Shown here in pieces: positions 35,972 through 49,100 of a DNA stretch of 64,000 nucleotides (the stretch's first letter is position 1; each line of letters begins with the position of its first letter). The stretch is from assembly GCF_030704535.1 (NCBI RefSeq), contig NC_081812.1, positions 20,187,501 to 20,251,500 on the forward strand, in the 5' to 3' direction. This DNA comes from Vitis vinifera. Its lineage: Eukaryota; Streptophyta; Magnoliopsida; Vitales; Vitaceae. The notes under the pieces were generated by a model, which was not told the DNA's origin, made no database searches, and saw nothing but the letters and a program-made list of their open reading frames with translations. The translations under genes and the position numbers were made by a program.

Positions 35972-37807
35972 GTAGGCAATTGGAGCACATGTTCACTTGA
36001 AAAGTGAGCATATCACATCAAAATAAACGTACCCTCCAGCCAGTTGTGGTGTGTCTTGGTCACTCTTACATTGTCGCATACTTTCACTTTTTAATGCCGA
36101 CCCGTTGAAATTCTTAGTCCAATAAATTTTCAAATAGTCTGTTGCTTGTTGGTTAGCAAAAGCTTTAGTTTTGTACACACAATATTGAAAATAAAGAGCA
36201 GTCCTCCTTCTGGAAAATGGGTTAATGAGATGCTGTAAAAAGATTACGTTGGGTTCTCCGAATCTTAGGAATGTGGGTAAACAACAAGATCCAAGTAATG
36301 CTAAAGCAAAGCATCATATCTTCAAAGAACTCTGCCATTATTGGGGCAGAGATGGCAGAGCTGAGATAGGTGGTGTCTAATTCAGCATAACTCTACGGCC
36401 GGGTCCACAACCAAGTATCAGAGAAATGCCCCTCTCAGAGGAGTTACTATCACACATCCTCCTTTTATCGTCAGCCCTCCACGCCTCACCCAAGATAAAT
36501 TATAATGGTGGTCAGATTTTTAAATTTCATTTTCATCTATGAGTCGTTGGTGTTTTAATCAAACAAAAGGGACACCCTCCAGTTTCCTTTTTTTCATTAA
36601 ACAAGAACGCCTGGTATCAAAGTCGCATCGCATATAATTTCGCTTGTTCGAAACAAGTCATTTTCAGCTATATGTGGATGGTGAGTCGTGTACATGGCTT
36701 TGGCTCCTTGCCACCTCCAGGCTTCAGGGTCATTACGTGCTCTCCTACATACGCCGCGAATGGTGCGTGTCTAGTGTTCATTTTTCTTAAAAGCCGAGGA
36801 TACAAGTGAACTAATAAGCCAATGGTAACTAAAAAGAATAAAATAATATTCATATTCAAAAAAATAACTTCAAACCTCACTTTTGATATTTTTATCTTTA
36901 ATTTTTTATACATAATGTGTTTGACGCAAAATAAAGATTAAGTTGTTGAAGGGTATTTTTGTTAAAAAAAAATGACGCTTAATTTTCAACAGAGGGAGAT
37001 CATCTTCTAAATTTGTGTTGTGAATGATCTTTTTTTAATCAAATAACCCCATGATTAATGAATATTAATTGACTTGTTAAGCCAATACAATCCACAAGAG
37101 CAGCTTTTGCGAGATACTTGCCCAGGCAGGGCATATACTTGTTTGAAGCATAACAGCAGCATGCCGTTGCCTAATTCAGAGAGCGGACCATTTATTTGAA
37201 CTTATAACAGTAAATTCAATTCAACTCCCAATCTGGGCACTATTTTTGAGTCTTCTTTGTTCCCCAAATAGACTTCCCATTAAGCTATCATTCCTTTGAG
37301 GAAAATTGGCAAAACACAGCTGCTGTTCTCCTGTTCAGAAATTGAATTTGAACTTCAAAAAAACACGAAAGAGCATTCACAAGTTCAGGTACCTTCTAAA
37401 AACAAAAGAAACTGTTGCCAATCCAGAAGCATGAACTGAAAGTCTGAAACATCCAAAAGGCATAGCCATTTAATGCACCAACCCAACCCAACCCAACCCA
37501 ACCCAAGCAACCAAAATGCAAATGGGACCACAGGACTGGCATCATTAATTATACTTCCTCGATAAAAAGTCACATGTGCCTTTCCATGACTGATCCCTGG
37601 GCAAACCCAATTTCAAGTTCGTAAGACAAAGAAGCCCAACAATATCACATTCTTTATCAAGCTCTGAAACTTCAAATAAACAACGCATATTTTCCCTGTC
37701 ATGCCATGAGTATAGAATCACAAGAGACATGATACTTGCCCATGAATAATACAACAAAATGTCAACAAACATTGTTGTAAGAGTACACAAGGATTGTGGA
37801 TAGGTTC
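35972..37807. other. intergenic spacer left of the RSRC2-like gene
   Basis: No gene recognised. It contains a pentamer repeat (AACCC)n at 37479-37505. The last 150-200 bases before 37808 are likely 3' untranslated sequence of the minus-strand gene. A minus-strand open frame near 36668-36913 resembles nothing I know. Confidence 0.45.
37479..37505 (+). repeat. (AACCC)5 pentamer repeat
   Basis: Five tandem AACCC units. It resembles telomeric DNA but is not the plant heptamer CCCTAAA. Confidence 0.9.
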
Positions 37808-40800
37808 TTAAAGACCTAGTCCAACGGTGCGGCCATCTCTTCGTCGAAGACCAGCAGTGTATTGCTTCTCTAAATCTATCTGCAATTCCCTCTGCTTCTC
37901 GGCATCTTGGTTGTCGGGTTTGTGCTCCACTTTCACCTCGCCTTTCACACCCTACAATTGGCCATATGTACCAAGGCAACCTCAGACTCTAAAACAGTGT
38001 TAGTAGGGTGGAGAAATTTTGACAGAGACGAGAACTCATTTAGGAACAAACAACAAAGGGTTCTGTCTGATTTAAACCTTGCTGATTGAACAATCAAACA
38101 AATAAATGGAGTCTGAGAATTACCATGAGTTTGTTGAATTTTTCTTGTCTTTCACGATCAGAAAAAAGTGCTGTATCCCAATGATGACCAGACTGTAGAA
38201 ATTTGAAATTTTTTTCATACATAAAATAAGAAGCCTTAGAAATGGTAGAATGATGGTGAATTGCACAAGGATTCAACAGCCTGCAACATGATTTCAAAGA
38301 AATGCTTTGTGATAGGGCCAAGGACCAACCATGGGACCTTAACACCATAATGGATAATCTGCAGCAGGGGGACAGCCTAGGAGAGTGCCCCCTGGAGACT
38401 TAAAACCTTCTCTGGTGCTTTTAGCAAAACAATTTGCCACTATGTCACCGAACAGAGCAATTTAGTAGGTTCAAGATATTTAATCATAGTTTTTCCCATC
38501 TAGATTTTGCAGATGGGAATCGGTATCTATTATTGTGGGTCTCAATGCCCTCACTTTTGCAAGCTGCAAAACACAAATATTTTGTGCTCGAGGGATCTAA
38601 GCAGTGAGACTCTGAAGTTTCAAAAATTGAAAGGATATATAACTTGAGAATGAAATACAAGTAAAATTTTACACTACCTCTTCTGCAGTAGTGCTCTTCT
38701 TACTCCCCCATAGCAGCTTCTTCTTCTGGTCAGCAGACATGTAACCCACCCCAACAAGGTTCCTATTAACTGTGTTTGTAAAAAAGCTTCCAGATGAGCA
38801 GAATACCAAGTAGGTTCAAGATTATTAGAAATATTATTGATTTGATAAATATCTAGGATGTATTTTGATGTCAGATCAACAGGACCAATTCTACTTTCTT
38901 TTTACAGCATTTGAAGGAAAATGTATCTCTGATACTGATTAATGAACCATTGAAAAAATGGAGCCACTTCAAAAAATAGTAAAATAATTAATCACCATTT
39001 ATATTCAGCAACAAGGAAAACATGTCATTTCACGAAAACCTAAAAATAAACTTCATTTATGCACAGAAAAGCTCATCTCAAATGCTGAAGATGGGAAAAA
39101 GGACCAATTCAAATGTCATATAAAACTTATTAAAAATGATTGAGAAATATGCAACAAGAAGCAGTGCACTCAACAAACTTTGATGAAGTAAATATAATAA
39201 AAATAGATGTTAAAAAATATCAATAATGCAGCACGAAAAATATCAGAGAAGCCAGTCAAATGAATTCTAGGGTCATCTGGAGTTTGGATCAATTTGAGGC
39301 ATTATGTACCTAATTCAGCAGCTTTCATTGCAGCAATTTTTGCAGCATTTAGATCATTAGCAACCTCAGAGTTATTAAGAAAGGCATGTTCTGGTGTCAC
39401 TTTATCAGCAATGTCTTGAGCCAGCTTGGAACTTGATGACTGCTTCATATCAGCAACAGCAGTGGAGAACCTGGAAACTAATTGACCAACAACAATGCAC
39501 ATAATCAAGAGGATTATAAACTATTGCAAAATAACCTCAGCAAATATTAGGAATGAATACGATAAAACATAGCTAACAAAACATGATAAGACAATTACCA
39601 TCCTTCCCATAATCAGTGCTCTTTTCCAAGCTAACCAGCTTTGGCTTTTTGGCTGCAGACTCTTGATTTTCACTTGCAACAACAGTTTTATCTTCAAACT
39701 GCTCCCTAGATTCTCGGTTGTATCTGTCCTTGTGCCTGTCAGTTTTCCATTCATCATATTTCTTCTTTTCATCTTTGGGCTGTTTTTGACCATCCACTTC
39801 CTTAGGTTCATTTTTATGAACTTCTTTTGAGCGATATCCACCACTGTCCCTTCCTGAAGTTGAGTCATTTCGATGCCCCCTAGATTCTTCATGGGAGATT
39901 GAACGGTCACTTTTGTAATCTCCTAAACCCCTGCGATAGTCCTTTCTCTCATCTGGACCATCTCCATCCCTCAAATGCTTATCCTGCTCCCCAGCCTTAC
40001 TATCTTCAAAATTTGAGTTAGTATGCCTCCTACCAGATCCAGCTCTATCAGATGATAAATCTTTATCTTTATATTTCTGATGCTCTAGAGATGAGGTTTC
40101 TTTCTCTTTATCCTTGCTCCTATACCCTGCATTATCATGTTTATCTCGGGAATACTTGTCCGTGCCTCTGAAATAGTCTCTTGTCCTACTGTGTTCACTT
40201 TCTTGCCTTACATGATCAGAATAATTACCAACCCTTGATTCTCGACCAGAACGAGAGGATAAATTATGATGATCTCTATCCCCTTCATCTGCTGCATGTT
40301 TCTCTTGTCTAACATGGTCATCATACCTATAATGACCACGGGAACTCCTGGAGGACTGTCGATCAGAATGTCGATATGAATCAGCAGTTTTGCGATATTG
40401 ACTCCGACCAGCATCCCTGTCTAATTCTCTCCCATCACCCTTCCTTCTTTGTCGGCGATCAGAAACTTTTTCAGAATCTTCCTTTGAAAATATTGGACTA
40501 GAGTTATGCTCATGTATAGGACTCCCTGCAAAAAACATAAAAAATAAAAAAATAAAAACAAAAATCATGGATGAGTTCCAAGACAATGAATGATAAAAAT
40601 GAGCAACCAAATCATCTTTGAACCACTCTGAGATCTAAAGAAGGATGTGATACAGTTATCTTCAAAACACATTCATAATTCACAGCTTTTTATTTCTCCG
40701 TACACACAGATGGGGGCTGACCAAAAAATTAAAGTTCACACACATTTTAATAAGGTGCCTACTGAAGTAGGAGGCACAACCCAAGCACACAAGAAGATTT

Positions 40801-42305
40801 TTTTTTTGGATAGGTCAGCCCAAGTACACAAGATATGGAACATTAAAAAGTAAATACAGCAGGGCAAAAATCAAGATCCACAATATAGCACTTCACATTT
40901 TGCTAAGCTCAATAAAACTCAACATAGGCAAAAGAATTAGAAGAGGAAAAAGAAAAGGGAAGTAAAACCACCAGATGGAAAAAATAAGAAGAAAACAAGG
41001 GAGGCCTCAAGGCTGAATACAAAACTTTGAAGAGTATTTTTAAAGCCAACTCAGACCGCTCCAACCAGTCAAATACTCTTCCATCTTCCCAATGCACCAG
41101 GAAAGGCACAAAAGAACCATTCTCCCGATATTGTTCCTATCCTTTTCAACAAAACTGCTATGCCAACCACCCAATGTATTTTTAGTATAGGGAGGCAAAC
41201 TCCAAATAAGAAAAAAGGCAAAGACCACAAATTTAGGAACACACCACACAGGGGAAGAAAATGACTAGCCGACATCTCCTTCTATTTGCACAAACAACAT
41301 TACTTCACCATCATCCAATCCCTTTCCCATAAGATGGTTGACCATTAGAATTTTCTCCCACACTGTTTTCCAAACAAGGAAATCAACCTTACATGGAGCA
41401 TATGCCTCCTACCCCCCTACCTACTAGGGGATAAAAGGCTAGCAAAAAGACTTCACTTAGAAGCATCCTGACTTAACGTCCATGCCAGCTTCTCTTCTAA
41501 TTTAGCTAACAATATGGTGAACAAGCTAAAAGTGACACAAACAGCTCCAACTCCCCATCATAGAAGCTTCTCAGGAATCTTGGATTCAATGACCCTATCT
41601 CATGCAACAGATTAACTACGCAAGCATTTTTTGTACCCCTAGCCGATACCATAAGCGTAAAGATTATTGCTAACACTGAACCTTTTTTATTCATCAATTG
41701 CAACATTCCCCAATAATTGTTAAACCGTTTCAAATCTGACAGTACCAATATCTCTCTATCTAAAACTACTAATGTGCGTATCTATCAAAAAAAAAACTAA
41801 TAATGTGCATAACACAAACGACGAATTCAAACGACCTCAAGTTTTGGCTTCAGCAAAGAAAGTGATGAATCAACATAAATCATAAGTCCACCACATATTC
41901 TATTAAACAGTGATGATCATCAGATGCTCATGTTCCCTACACAAAGCTAACCAAAGATAACATGCTGGCAAGACTATGACTTATCATCCTGCAACCACAG
42001 GAAGGTAGTTTAGACTTTCCAGTAATATGTTAGTGTAATAGCAAAAAAAATAACTACATTCCAACAATATTAAAGTACAGGAAGGTTGTTTAGACTCTCA
42101 GTTATATTGGAATCATCAGGCTTAGAGATGAACAAAAATAGTAAGGATCAGAATACAAATCCATGAACTGACCACCAGATGAAGATGATCCACTAGTTGG
42201 AGAGCGGCGTCGGTATTTCCTGTTAGTTGCATCATTTGTAGGTTTACGAAATGCTGTCTTTGCATCAGCCTTATCTCGGGGTGGAGACTTCAAGCTTGAA
42301 TCCAT
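37808..42305 (-). CDS. arginine/serine-rich coiled-coil protein 2-like (SMAP domain)
   Basis: Nuclear RS-domain protein likely linked to pre-mRNA processing. Coding exons on the minus strand: 42305-42173, 40525-39599, 39477-39310, 38769-38678, 38192-38124, 37951-37808; phases agree and give 510 residues. The N-terminus MDSSLKSPPRDKADAK leads into RRRSPTSGSSSSGG. The big second exon (residues 45-353) is a low-complexity run rich in R, S, D, E, K and H with many SR, RD and RE pairs. The C-terminal third is the conserved part: KQSSSSKLAQDIADKVTPE, GYMSADQKKKLLWGSKK, HHWDTALFSDRERQEKF and a final RRRDGRTVGLGL, typical of the small acidic protein (SMAP) domain family that includes RSRC2. A noncoding exon near 43178-43245 supplies the leader. 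The 1.6-kb first coding intron holds an antisense-decayed L1. Confidence 0.88.
40799..41450 (-). mobile_element. L1-type LINE, 3' end fragment in the RSRC2-like intron
   Basis: The minus strand ends in an L1 tail (CTGACCTATCC followed by A-run at 40800). Upstream it translates in mixed frames to LGGWHSSFVEKDRNN and FLIWSLPP, the C-terminal region of plant L1 reverse transcriptases. Frameshifts show that it is inactive. It has the same orientation as the host gene. Confidence 0.6.
41778..41792 (+). mobile_element. 15-bp L1 tail insertion with 16-bp target duplication
   Basis: GTATCTATCAAAAAA is flanked by AAAACTACTAATGTGC (41762-41777) and AAAACTAATAATGTGC (41793-41808), one mismatch. The inserted word is the last bases of the grape L1 3' end plus poly-A. 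Confidence 0.6.
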
Positions 42306-42587
42306 TAAGGCAAGAATCTGACAGTACCAATATTTCTCTATTAAGCATACATGAAATCAGTATTAAAATAGAGAAATTGCAATCTGCAATTCAATAAAAT
42401 CATGGAAAGAAATTATAACAGTGGATAAGAAAACTAATGCTGGTATAAAAAAAGCAATTAATGGTCCTCCTTGCTGGATGGTTTAGATCGTATCCAAATA
42501 GTTAGACCTTTTTTCAGGAGTTAGGTGCGTAAGTCAGCCATTTCCATAATTTAGGAAAACTGTAGATATAATAAAAGAAAAGGTTTC

Positions 42588-42600
42588 ACTTATCAAAAAA
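42588..42600 (+). mobile_element. 13-bp L1 tail insertion with 18-bp target duplication
   Basis: ACTTATCAAAAAA lies between AATAAAAGAAAAGGTTTC (42570-42587) and AATAAAAGAAAGGGTTCC (42601-42618), which differ at two positions. It sits in the leader intron of the RSRC2-like gene. Confidence 0.6.
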
Positions 42601-43177
42601 AATAAAAGAAAGGGTTCCAATTCTATTATGCCATTATAACAGAAACTAGGGTTTTCAATTCATTTTGAATGACAAGGACCCACTTTTCTGAAACGCTAAA
42701 TGTAGCTGACTAGATTCTCCGTATTCGGAACCAGGAAGGCTGGTTTAGGTTGTATGGAATTTGAATTGGAGGTCATAGCTCAATTCCATTATTTGGTTGC
42801 TTTATACACCAAGGAATTTGGACTTGAATTTCACAGAACCCCAAACCGAAATAAATTGGAAAAAAAAAAAAAGGAAAAGCAACGCAATAAATCGAACCCA
42901 GTTAGGAAGAACCAAACGGGCTCTAAAGAGATACTAGACAGTCACGCTCGTATTCGTTCTTAAGGCAAGAAAAAATCCAAAATCTTCAAAACTTCTATCC
43001 AGAAAATCGTAAATTTTTTCCTATGCCTAAGCCCCTGTTCGGTTGCTGAGAAACCCCAGTAAAACAAACAAAAAATGACCATTTCAATTGAAAACAATCC
43101 TCACGGACAAAAAAAGAAAAAAAACAAAGATAAGTTGATCAAGACAAGGCAAGGCAAACAGGAGGAAGAATAAGTAC

Positions 43178-43245
43178 CTGGATGATGAGCGGCACCGCGA
43201 TAGAGATTCGTTGATGGGGAAGATGAGTGGAGCTAGGGTTAGGGC
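43178..43245 (-). other. 5' noncoding exon of the RSRC2-like gene (approximate start)
   Basis: On the minus strand ...CATCATCCAG|GTACTTA is a good donor at 43178/43177. The next acceptor, GTCAG|ATTC at 42318/42317, lies 12 bases before the ATG at 42305. A telo-like CCTAACCCTAGC upstream fits a promoter near 43230-43270. The transcription start is an estimate. Confidence 0.5.
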
Positions 43246-43299
43246 CTGGGTGTCGCAGGAGGCCTTTAAAGTTCAAACATTGAAACGCATATTGGGATT

Positions 43300-46153
43300 G
43301 ATCTATTGTTAATTTGGGAATTGGGGGTAAGAGGTGTACTTCGTTTTCTATCCCAATTCTCCCTACCCCCGTCCATATATTACCACCTGCCTTCCTACGC
43401 GGCTAAGCCTCACCTCTTTTTATATTTTATAAATACAATATTTTCTGTTTTTCATTTTCCTTTGGTTTTTAAATCATTTAATTTAAGATATAAAAATAAT
43501 TAAATGATTTTACCTTTTTTTATCCATGGATACTATGAACTAAATATATTAAATTAATACTAATTTCTTTAAAAAAAACTTTCCATAAAGGGATTCTCTA
43601 TATCGTATTCGTTTTACAAAATATCTCGATAGGAATATAGATGCTTTATAGATGTTCTATTGAAGGAACACATAACTTTAATGAATATTAATGAAATCCA
43701 TTTATGATATCTTAAGATATACAAATTTTATCCTATGAAATCTCATTAGTCAAATACGATTTAAGTGCGTGAAAAATAATTTGAACTTAAGTGCACTAAC
43801 AAATACCATTATACATTTAACCCTAGATTGCTTTAAGTTTTTAAAAATCTAAAGTCTTCACGATATTGACTTTCTATTATTGTTTATTGAATTTTTTATG
43901 ATTTTTTTTATAAATAAATTTGAAAAACTTAATTTGATTTGAACTATTAGTATCCTTAACTTTGTTTTGTAATCATTAAAACTTGATTAAGAGAATCATC
44001 AACTAACACTACATATGAAAAATACGATATTTAAAAACAAGATTAACATGACATTTGATAAAATTGAAAATAAAGTATTAAAAAAGTTTAGTAATGAATT
44101 AATAATATTAAATTAGTATAAGCCAAAAGTGTTTAATATTGTCTTAATTTAAATATTGAATTTAATTTGACGTTTGATAACGAAAACAATTAAAGTTTGA
44201 AATGATTTTGTATATAATATTTTATGGTGATAAAAACTTATAGTACGAAAGTGTAACAACTATTTTACAACAATAATTTTCTTTCTCTCATCAAATTTTC
44301 ATCATTTTCCTTCTTTATATTTTAGCTTTCTAATGTATTTTTACAAATTTTTTCCAGAAACAAATGTATTAGTAATACAATCTTAATAAGAAATCAATCA
44401 AAATAAAATTTAGAGTAAATTATAGGAAAAAAAAAAGGTTATGCACCATAAATAATTTTACACAATTGTCACCAAAATTTTAGAAGATTTAAATTATAAA
44501 TTCTCATTTAAAATTTAAAAAATTTGTTTTTTTAAATGTTTTAGCAATATATATTTTGAATTTAATATATCACAAGTAAATGTGAAATTAAAACTTGTTG
44601 TCAAAACAAAAATAATAACACATTAATGATTGCTTTTATATTTCAAAAATAATTAATGAATAGTTATACAATAAAATTTATTTAAATAGATTTAATATTG
44701 AAATAATATAATATTTAAATATGTTATTTTAAATTGTTTTTTATAAATTTACAGTAGTAATTTTCAAGTCATATGGGTAAGGACATATTTTTTAAAGAGT
44801 TAATTGATTAAAAGAGTCATTAAAATCAAATTTAGAAGTTTAACTTTTCATGGTCTTTTATTTTCATTTCGATAAAATTACCATCATTTTTTTTTTATAA
44901 TTTTTTTTTTCCTTTCAAAATATACATGTGAATACTTAAAATAGTAAGAACATTTATGTAAAAAATGAGTTATCCACCAAATAAAAACACAATAAATGTT
45001 AAATTCACAAATACGAGGATTGTTTAATCCTTTTAACCAATTATTTATTTTTTTAAATATGAGGTTGATTTTATTTCACGAGATAAGACTTTACCTATAT
45101 TCATTATAACTTTAAGACTTATTATTTAATATTAAAATATTCATTTTTATTTAATGTGATATGAATTTATCATTTTTTAATATTTGTATTTAAATTTTAA
45201 TAAATATAAGTGGCATCCATTATTTTATATTTTTGTTATTAAAGATCCTTTAATTAATACAAATTTGAAAATTCTCTAAACATTAAAATTAATTTCCTTT
45301 ACTAAAAATAATTTAATGTAAAAATAAAAATAATTTTAATACAATTTTCAAATCATTTAAATATTAAAATGGGTTGAAAAATAACAACTTTTAGATCCCA
45401 CTGAAGTTAAATTTTTATACAAATGTATGGAACAAATTTCGATACCCATTTTTTGTTTCAACTTCTCTAACAAAAATAAAGATAACAAGTAAACATTGAA
45501 TCCTTATTTTGAAAATTCAATCAAACAATAAAACTAGTGTTTGAAGATGAACAGTAAGTTTTAAAATATTTCGATAGAAATTTATATTAAAAATGTTAAC
45601 CATTTATTAACGTGGTGTTTATTTTTTGGTTGAAATATAAAATTTATTTATTTATTTTTATTTAGTTAAAAATAACTTATTAATATTAAATTTAATTAAA
45701 GTAAATCTGTTATTAATAAGTTATTAAGTATATTGATTGATATTAATAGATTGTGTTTAATTGCATAAAAAATTAAATTTTTTTATTTTTTTATTTAGTG
45801 AAAAAAAAAGATAATATTTATTTTTTAATTGAATAAAAAAATCAAAATACTTGACTTTTTTTATTAAGTTAAAAGTACTGATATTTATAAAATATAAATA
45901 TTATCCAAAATCAGATGATTATATAAAAGTTTTGATATTATAAAGGATTGGGGTCGCATACACTATAATATCCCCGATAATTTAATAATTTCACCTATAA
46001 AATAGACCACCAAGCCTCCAAGGGCTTTTACTTATTAGGGTTTAAGGAAGGGCGAGGGTTTGGGAAGGAAGAGGGTTTATAAACATCACTCACGCCTCCT
46101 TTTCGTTGTTGTGGTTTACTCCAACTTCACACCAAAAGCCCTTCAGCATCACC
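43300..46153. other. AT-rich intergenic spacer and PPR gene promoter
   Basis: Very AT-rich sequence without recognisable genes from 43400 to about 45950. The last 150 bases look like the PPR gene promoter: TATTAGGGTTTAAGG (reverse telo-box) near 46035, and GGGTTTATAAACATC near 46075 as a TATA-like box some 75 bases before the ATG. Confidence 0.5.
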
Positions 46154-49100
46154 ATGTGGGCGCTTCGTCGATCCTCTAATCGTCTCAAGTAAGTCTCTAT
46201 CGTTCGCACTATTTTTCTCTAATGGGTTTCCGACAAATTACAGGAAAATACAAAGAATAAGAATTGATCTTTTTTTTTTTTAATTTTAATTTTAATTTTA
46301 ATTTTTATTTTTTTTGTGTCGAGCCATCTGCTTTGCTTTGGTTCTGGAAAGGTTGAAAATCTCAATTGAAGAAAATGGCGAACAAGCATTTTTTTTTCAC
46401 TTATCAGCTATCATACAGAGCATTCTTAGACTTCGGGTGCTTATTTTTTCGAGTGGGCGTGAGAGGATTGCTCATGGGGTTTTCCGTGTTCGTCTTTTAC
46501 ATTTTTTTGTCCTCTTTCGCATGTTTAGTTGCACTGGGTGTAGATTATTTTAGGGTTTCTTAGGATTAGGGCTGTTTGACCACAAATTTGTTTTTCTATT
46601 TTTAAAATAAAAATATTAATATTTCTTGTATGACAAGGTTTTGGAAGTAGAACATGTTTGGTAATGTTGATTGTTACCTGCATTTAGAACTAAAAAAAAA
46701 AAAAAGACATATTCGGTGGAGCATTTACACTTTAGAAGGTTATCTCTTTTATGGCTTTGTTGTTTGGCACCCTTTGTATAAGTCCAGTGTCCTTTGGTTT
46801 ATATCTTCTTTCTCTTTTATTTATAAATCTTATTGCTTACTTATCAGAAAAAATAAAATAAAAAATTTAGAAATAGTTTGAGAATAAACTTGTTCTTTAT
46901 ACCTTTATTTTAAAGGGTTTTACCCGGGATGCTAAACCAAAATTAGAAAATGGAAGTGTAACCACAATTAGTTTTGTATGAGTTAGTTTTTAGAGAAGAC
47001 AAAATTAAAAAGGAGGACAAATGTGACATAGAAAGCAAAGATGCTTTTAACAATGGGAAATGAACAACAAAAATGGTTACTAAATAGGCTTTCTGTATCT
47101 ACTTTGGGTTTTAGAATGAGGAGGAAAAATGAAGTTTGCAAACAAAAAGGAGCTCCTAGAAATTAGGAGAAAGTTGCACTAGATAGTGGTTATGACCTAA
47201 AGGAAGCATCACTTAGAGAGTTTTTGAAAGAATGGAACTTGTATTGCACTATAATGTTTTACAAGGCTAGATTGCTCTCACGTGCTTGGTGCCTTAACCA
47301 AATAAGACCATCCCCTATGTATAGGCACCCAAGGAATTCTTTAGAACTCCTAAAGTTTCCTTTCATCTCCAGAATTCTCTAGAATTGCCTACACACTTTC
47401 TATGTACAAGTTATGTGTGAGATGACTTCGAAACTCTCTAGAATTCCCCACATGCTTCCCCTGTCTTCCATACTTTGTGTAGAGATGTTTGAGTGTTTCT
47501 AGGTGTTTCCAGAATCTTCCACACTCCTCCAGTATTTGATTGCTTTAGGGGATTTTAGAAGTTTCATGTCCCTTTAGATAAGCTTAAGGGAGGGTCATTT
47601 GGAGCAGGTTGTGACACTCTCCCCCAATTGTGTCGCAGGCGTCCTCATCGTCCCCTCTACTCGGAACTCCTCCACTAGTAGACAGGTGTTGATTGCTCCA
47701 GGGGGTTTTATAAGCTTCTTGGTCCTCTATATAATCTTTAAGGGAGGGTCATTTGGAGCAGGTTGTGATACTTTTCCCTACTTGTATCGTAGAAGTCCTC
47801 GTCGTCCTGTCTACTCGGAACCATCCAACTTGCTATTCGAATTGTCATAGCGTATCTGTAAGTTGCCAACTAGTCTTGCTTTCTAGTAGTTCCTTCCATT
47901 TGACTAAGTATTTTGCCACAAAAGGCACACACCGTCTCCTAATGACTTTGTCTGTGATGATGAATTCTGCCTCTTTATCATATGAGGTTATGATGACTAT
48001 AGGCACCCTCTTTGATATCCCTCGGTTTGGATCGTCCTTGTTTTCCTGATACCTTTTAAGTAAGGGGCATGGAAGATAGGATGGATCTTTAACCTTGGAG
48101 GTAGCTCAACCTTGTAGGACACCTTGCCGACTCGCCCGAGTATAGGAAAGGGGCCTTCATATCACCTCATAAGCCCTTTATGCACCGGCTTTAGGGACTT
48201 GAACGGTTGAGGGAGTAGCTTGACAAGCACCCAAGTCTTCGACTTGATACTCCGTATCCACCATTCTTGGCTCTCTCTATATGCCATGATATATATCCAT
48301 TGATGATTATTATCGTTCTTTCTTTTTAGGGGGATAGGCAAACTGAAAATTAGATTAAGAGTACCTAACAAAAAAATGGGGTGCAATCCCAGAACACTGA
48401 ATGTATACAAAGGGAGCGCAAGCCTGTTGTAAAAACAAAAAAAATATTCTTTTAGCCCTTGATCTGGATGCTCTTCTTCTTTGAAGATTTTGATGCCATG
48501 CTTCTCTCATATAAACCAAAACAAGTAGGTTGGAAGGTTTCACATTTTTGTTTGCCCTTTTTGCATACTTATCCTGTTCCAGCCTTGGAGGAGCAATCTG
48601 ATAGACTTTGGAAATACCCACTGCCTGCCAAATACAGAAAGCTTATGCGCTTTGACACAATAGATTAGCATATGGCAAGTGGGCCCTACAGAAAGAGCAC
48701 CTATTGACCAATATCATTGCTGTGGTTATTATCATTATCATCATCATTTTGATCATTGTTTTCAAAGTGTTATTATCATTATCACCATTATCATTGTTTT
48801 TTGCTAATGCTGGCCCAAGTGTGTTGTGTTATGAATGACAAAATGGTTTTGTTACCATTTGCAGTTTGCACTTCTTTGTATGTAGTAATCTGAAATGAAT
48901 TTATCCTTTTATCATTTTTCAGGAACCAGGGATTTAGCATAGGAACTTTGCAAGCTTGTCATGCTAAATCAGAAATGCTAAGTACTTACTACAAAGACAT
49001 GACGGGTATTTGCAAGTCTCCTCAAGTGATAAATGATTGCCATCTGAGTTCGAGGAAATTTTACCACCCAACAGATATTTATTCAGTTTTCTCTATGGGA

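Noticed and set aside
36668..36913. Possible small secreted peptide gene on the minus strand
   Set aside because: The hydrophobic start and TRHAPFAAYVGEH stretch caught attention, but no known peptide family motif or promoter was found.
37479..37505. Possible interstitial telomere repeat
   Set aside because: The unit is AACCC, not the plant heptamer CCCTAAA, and there are only five units.
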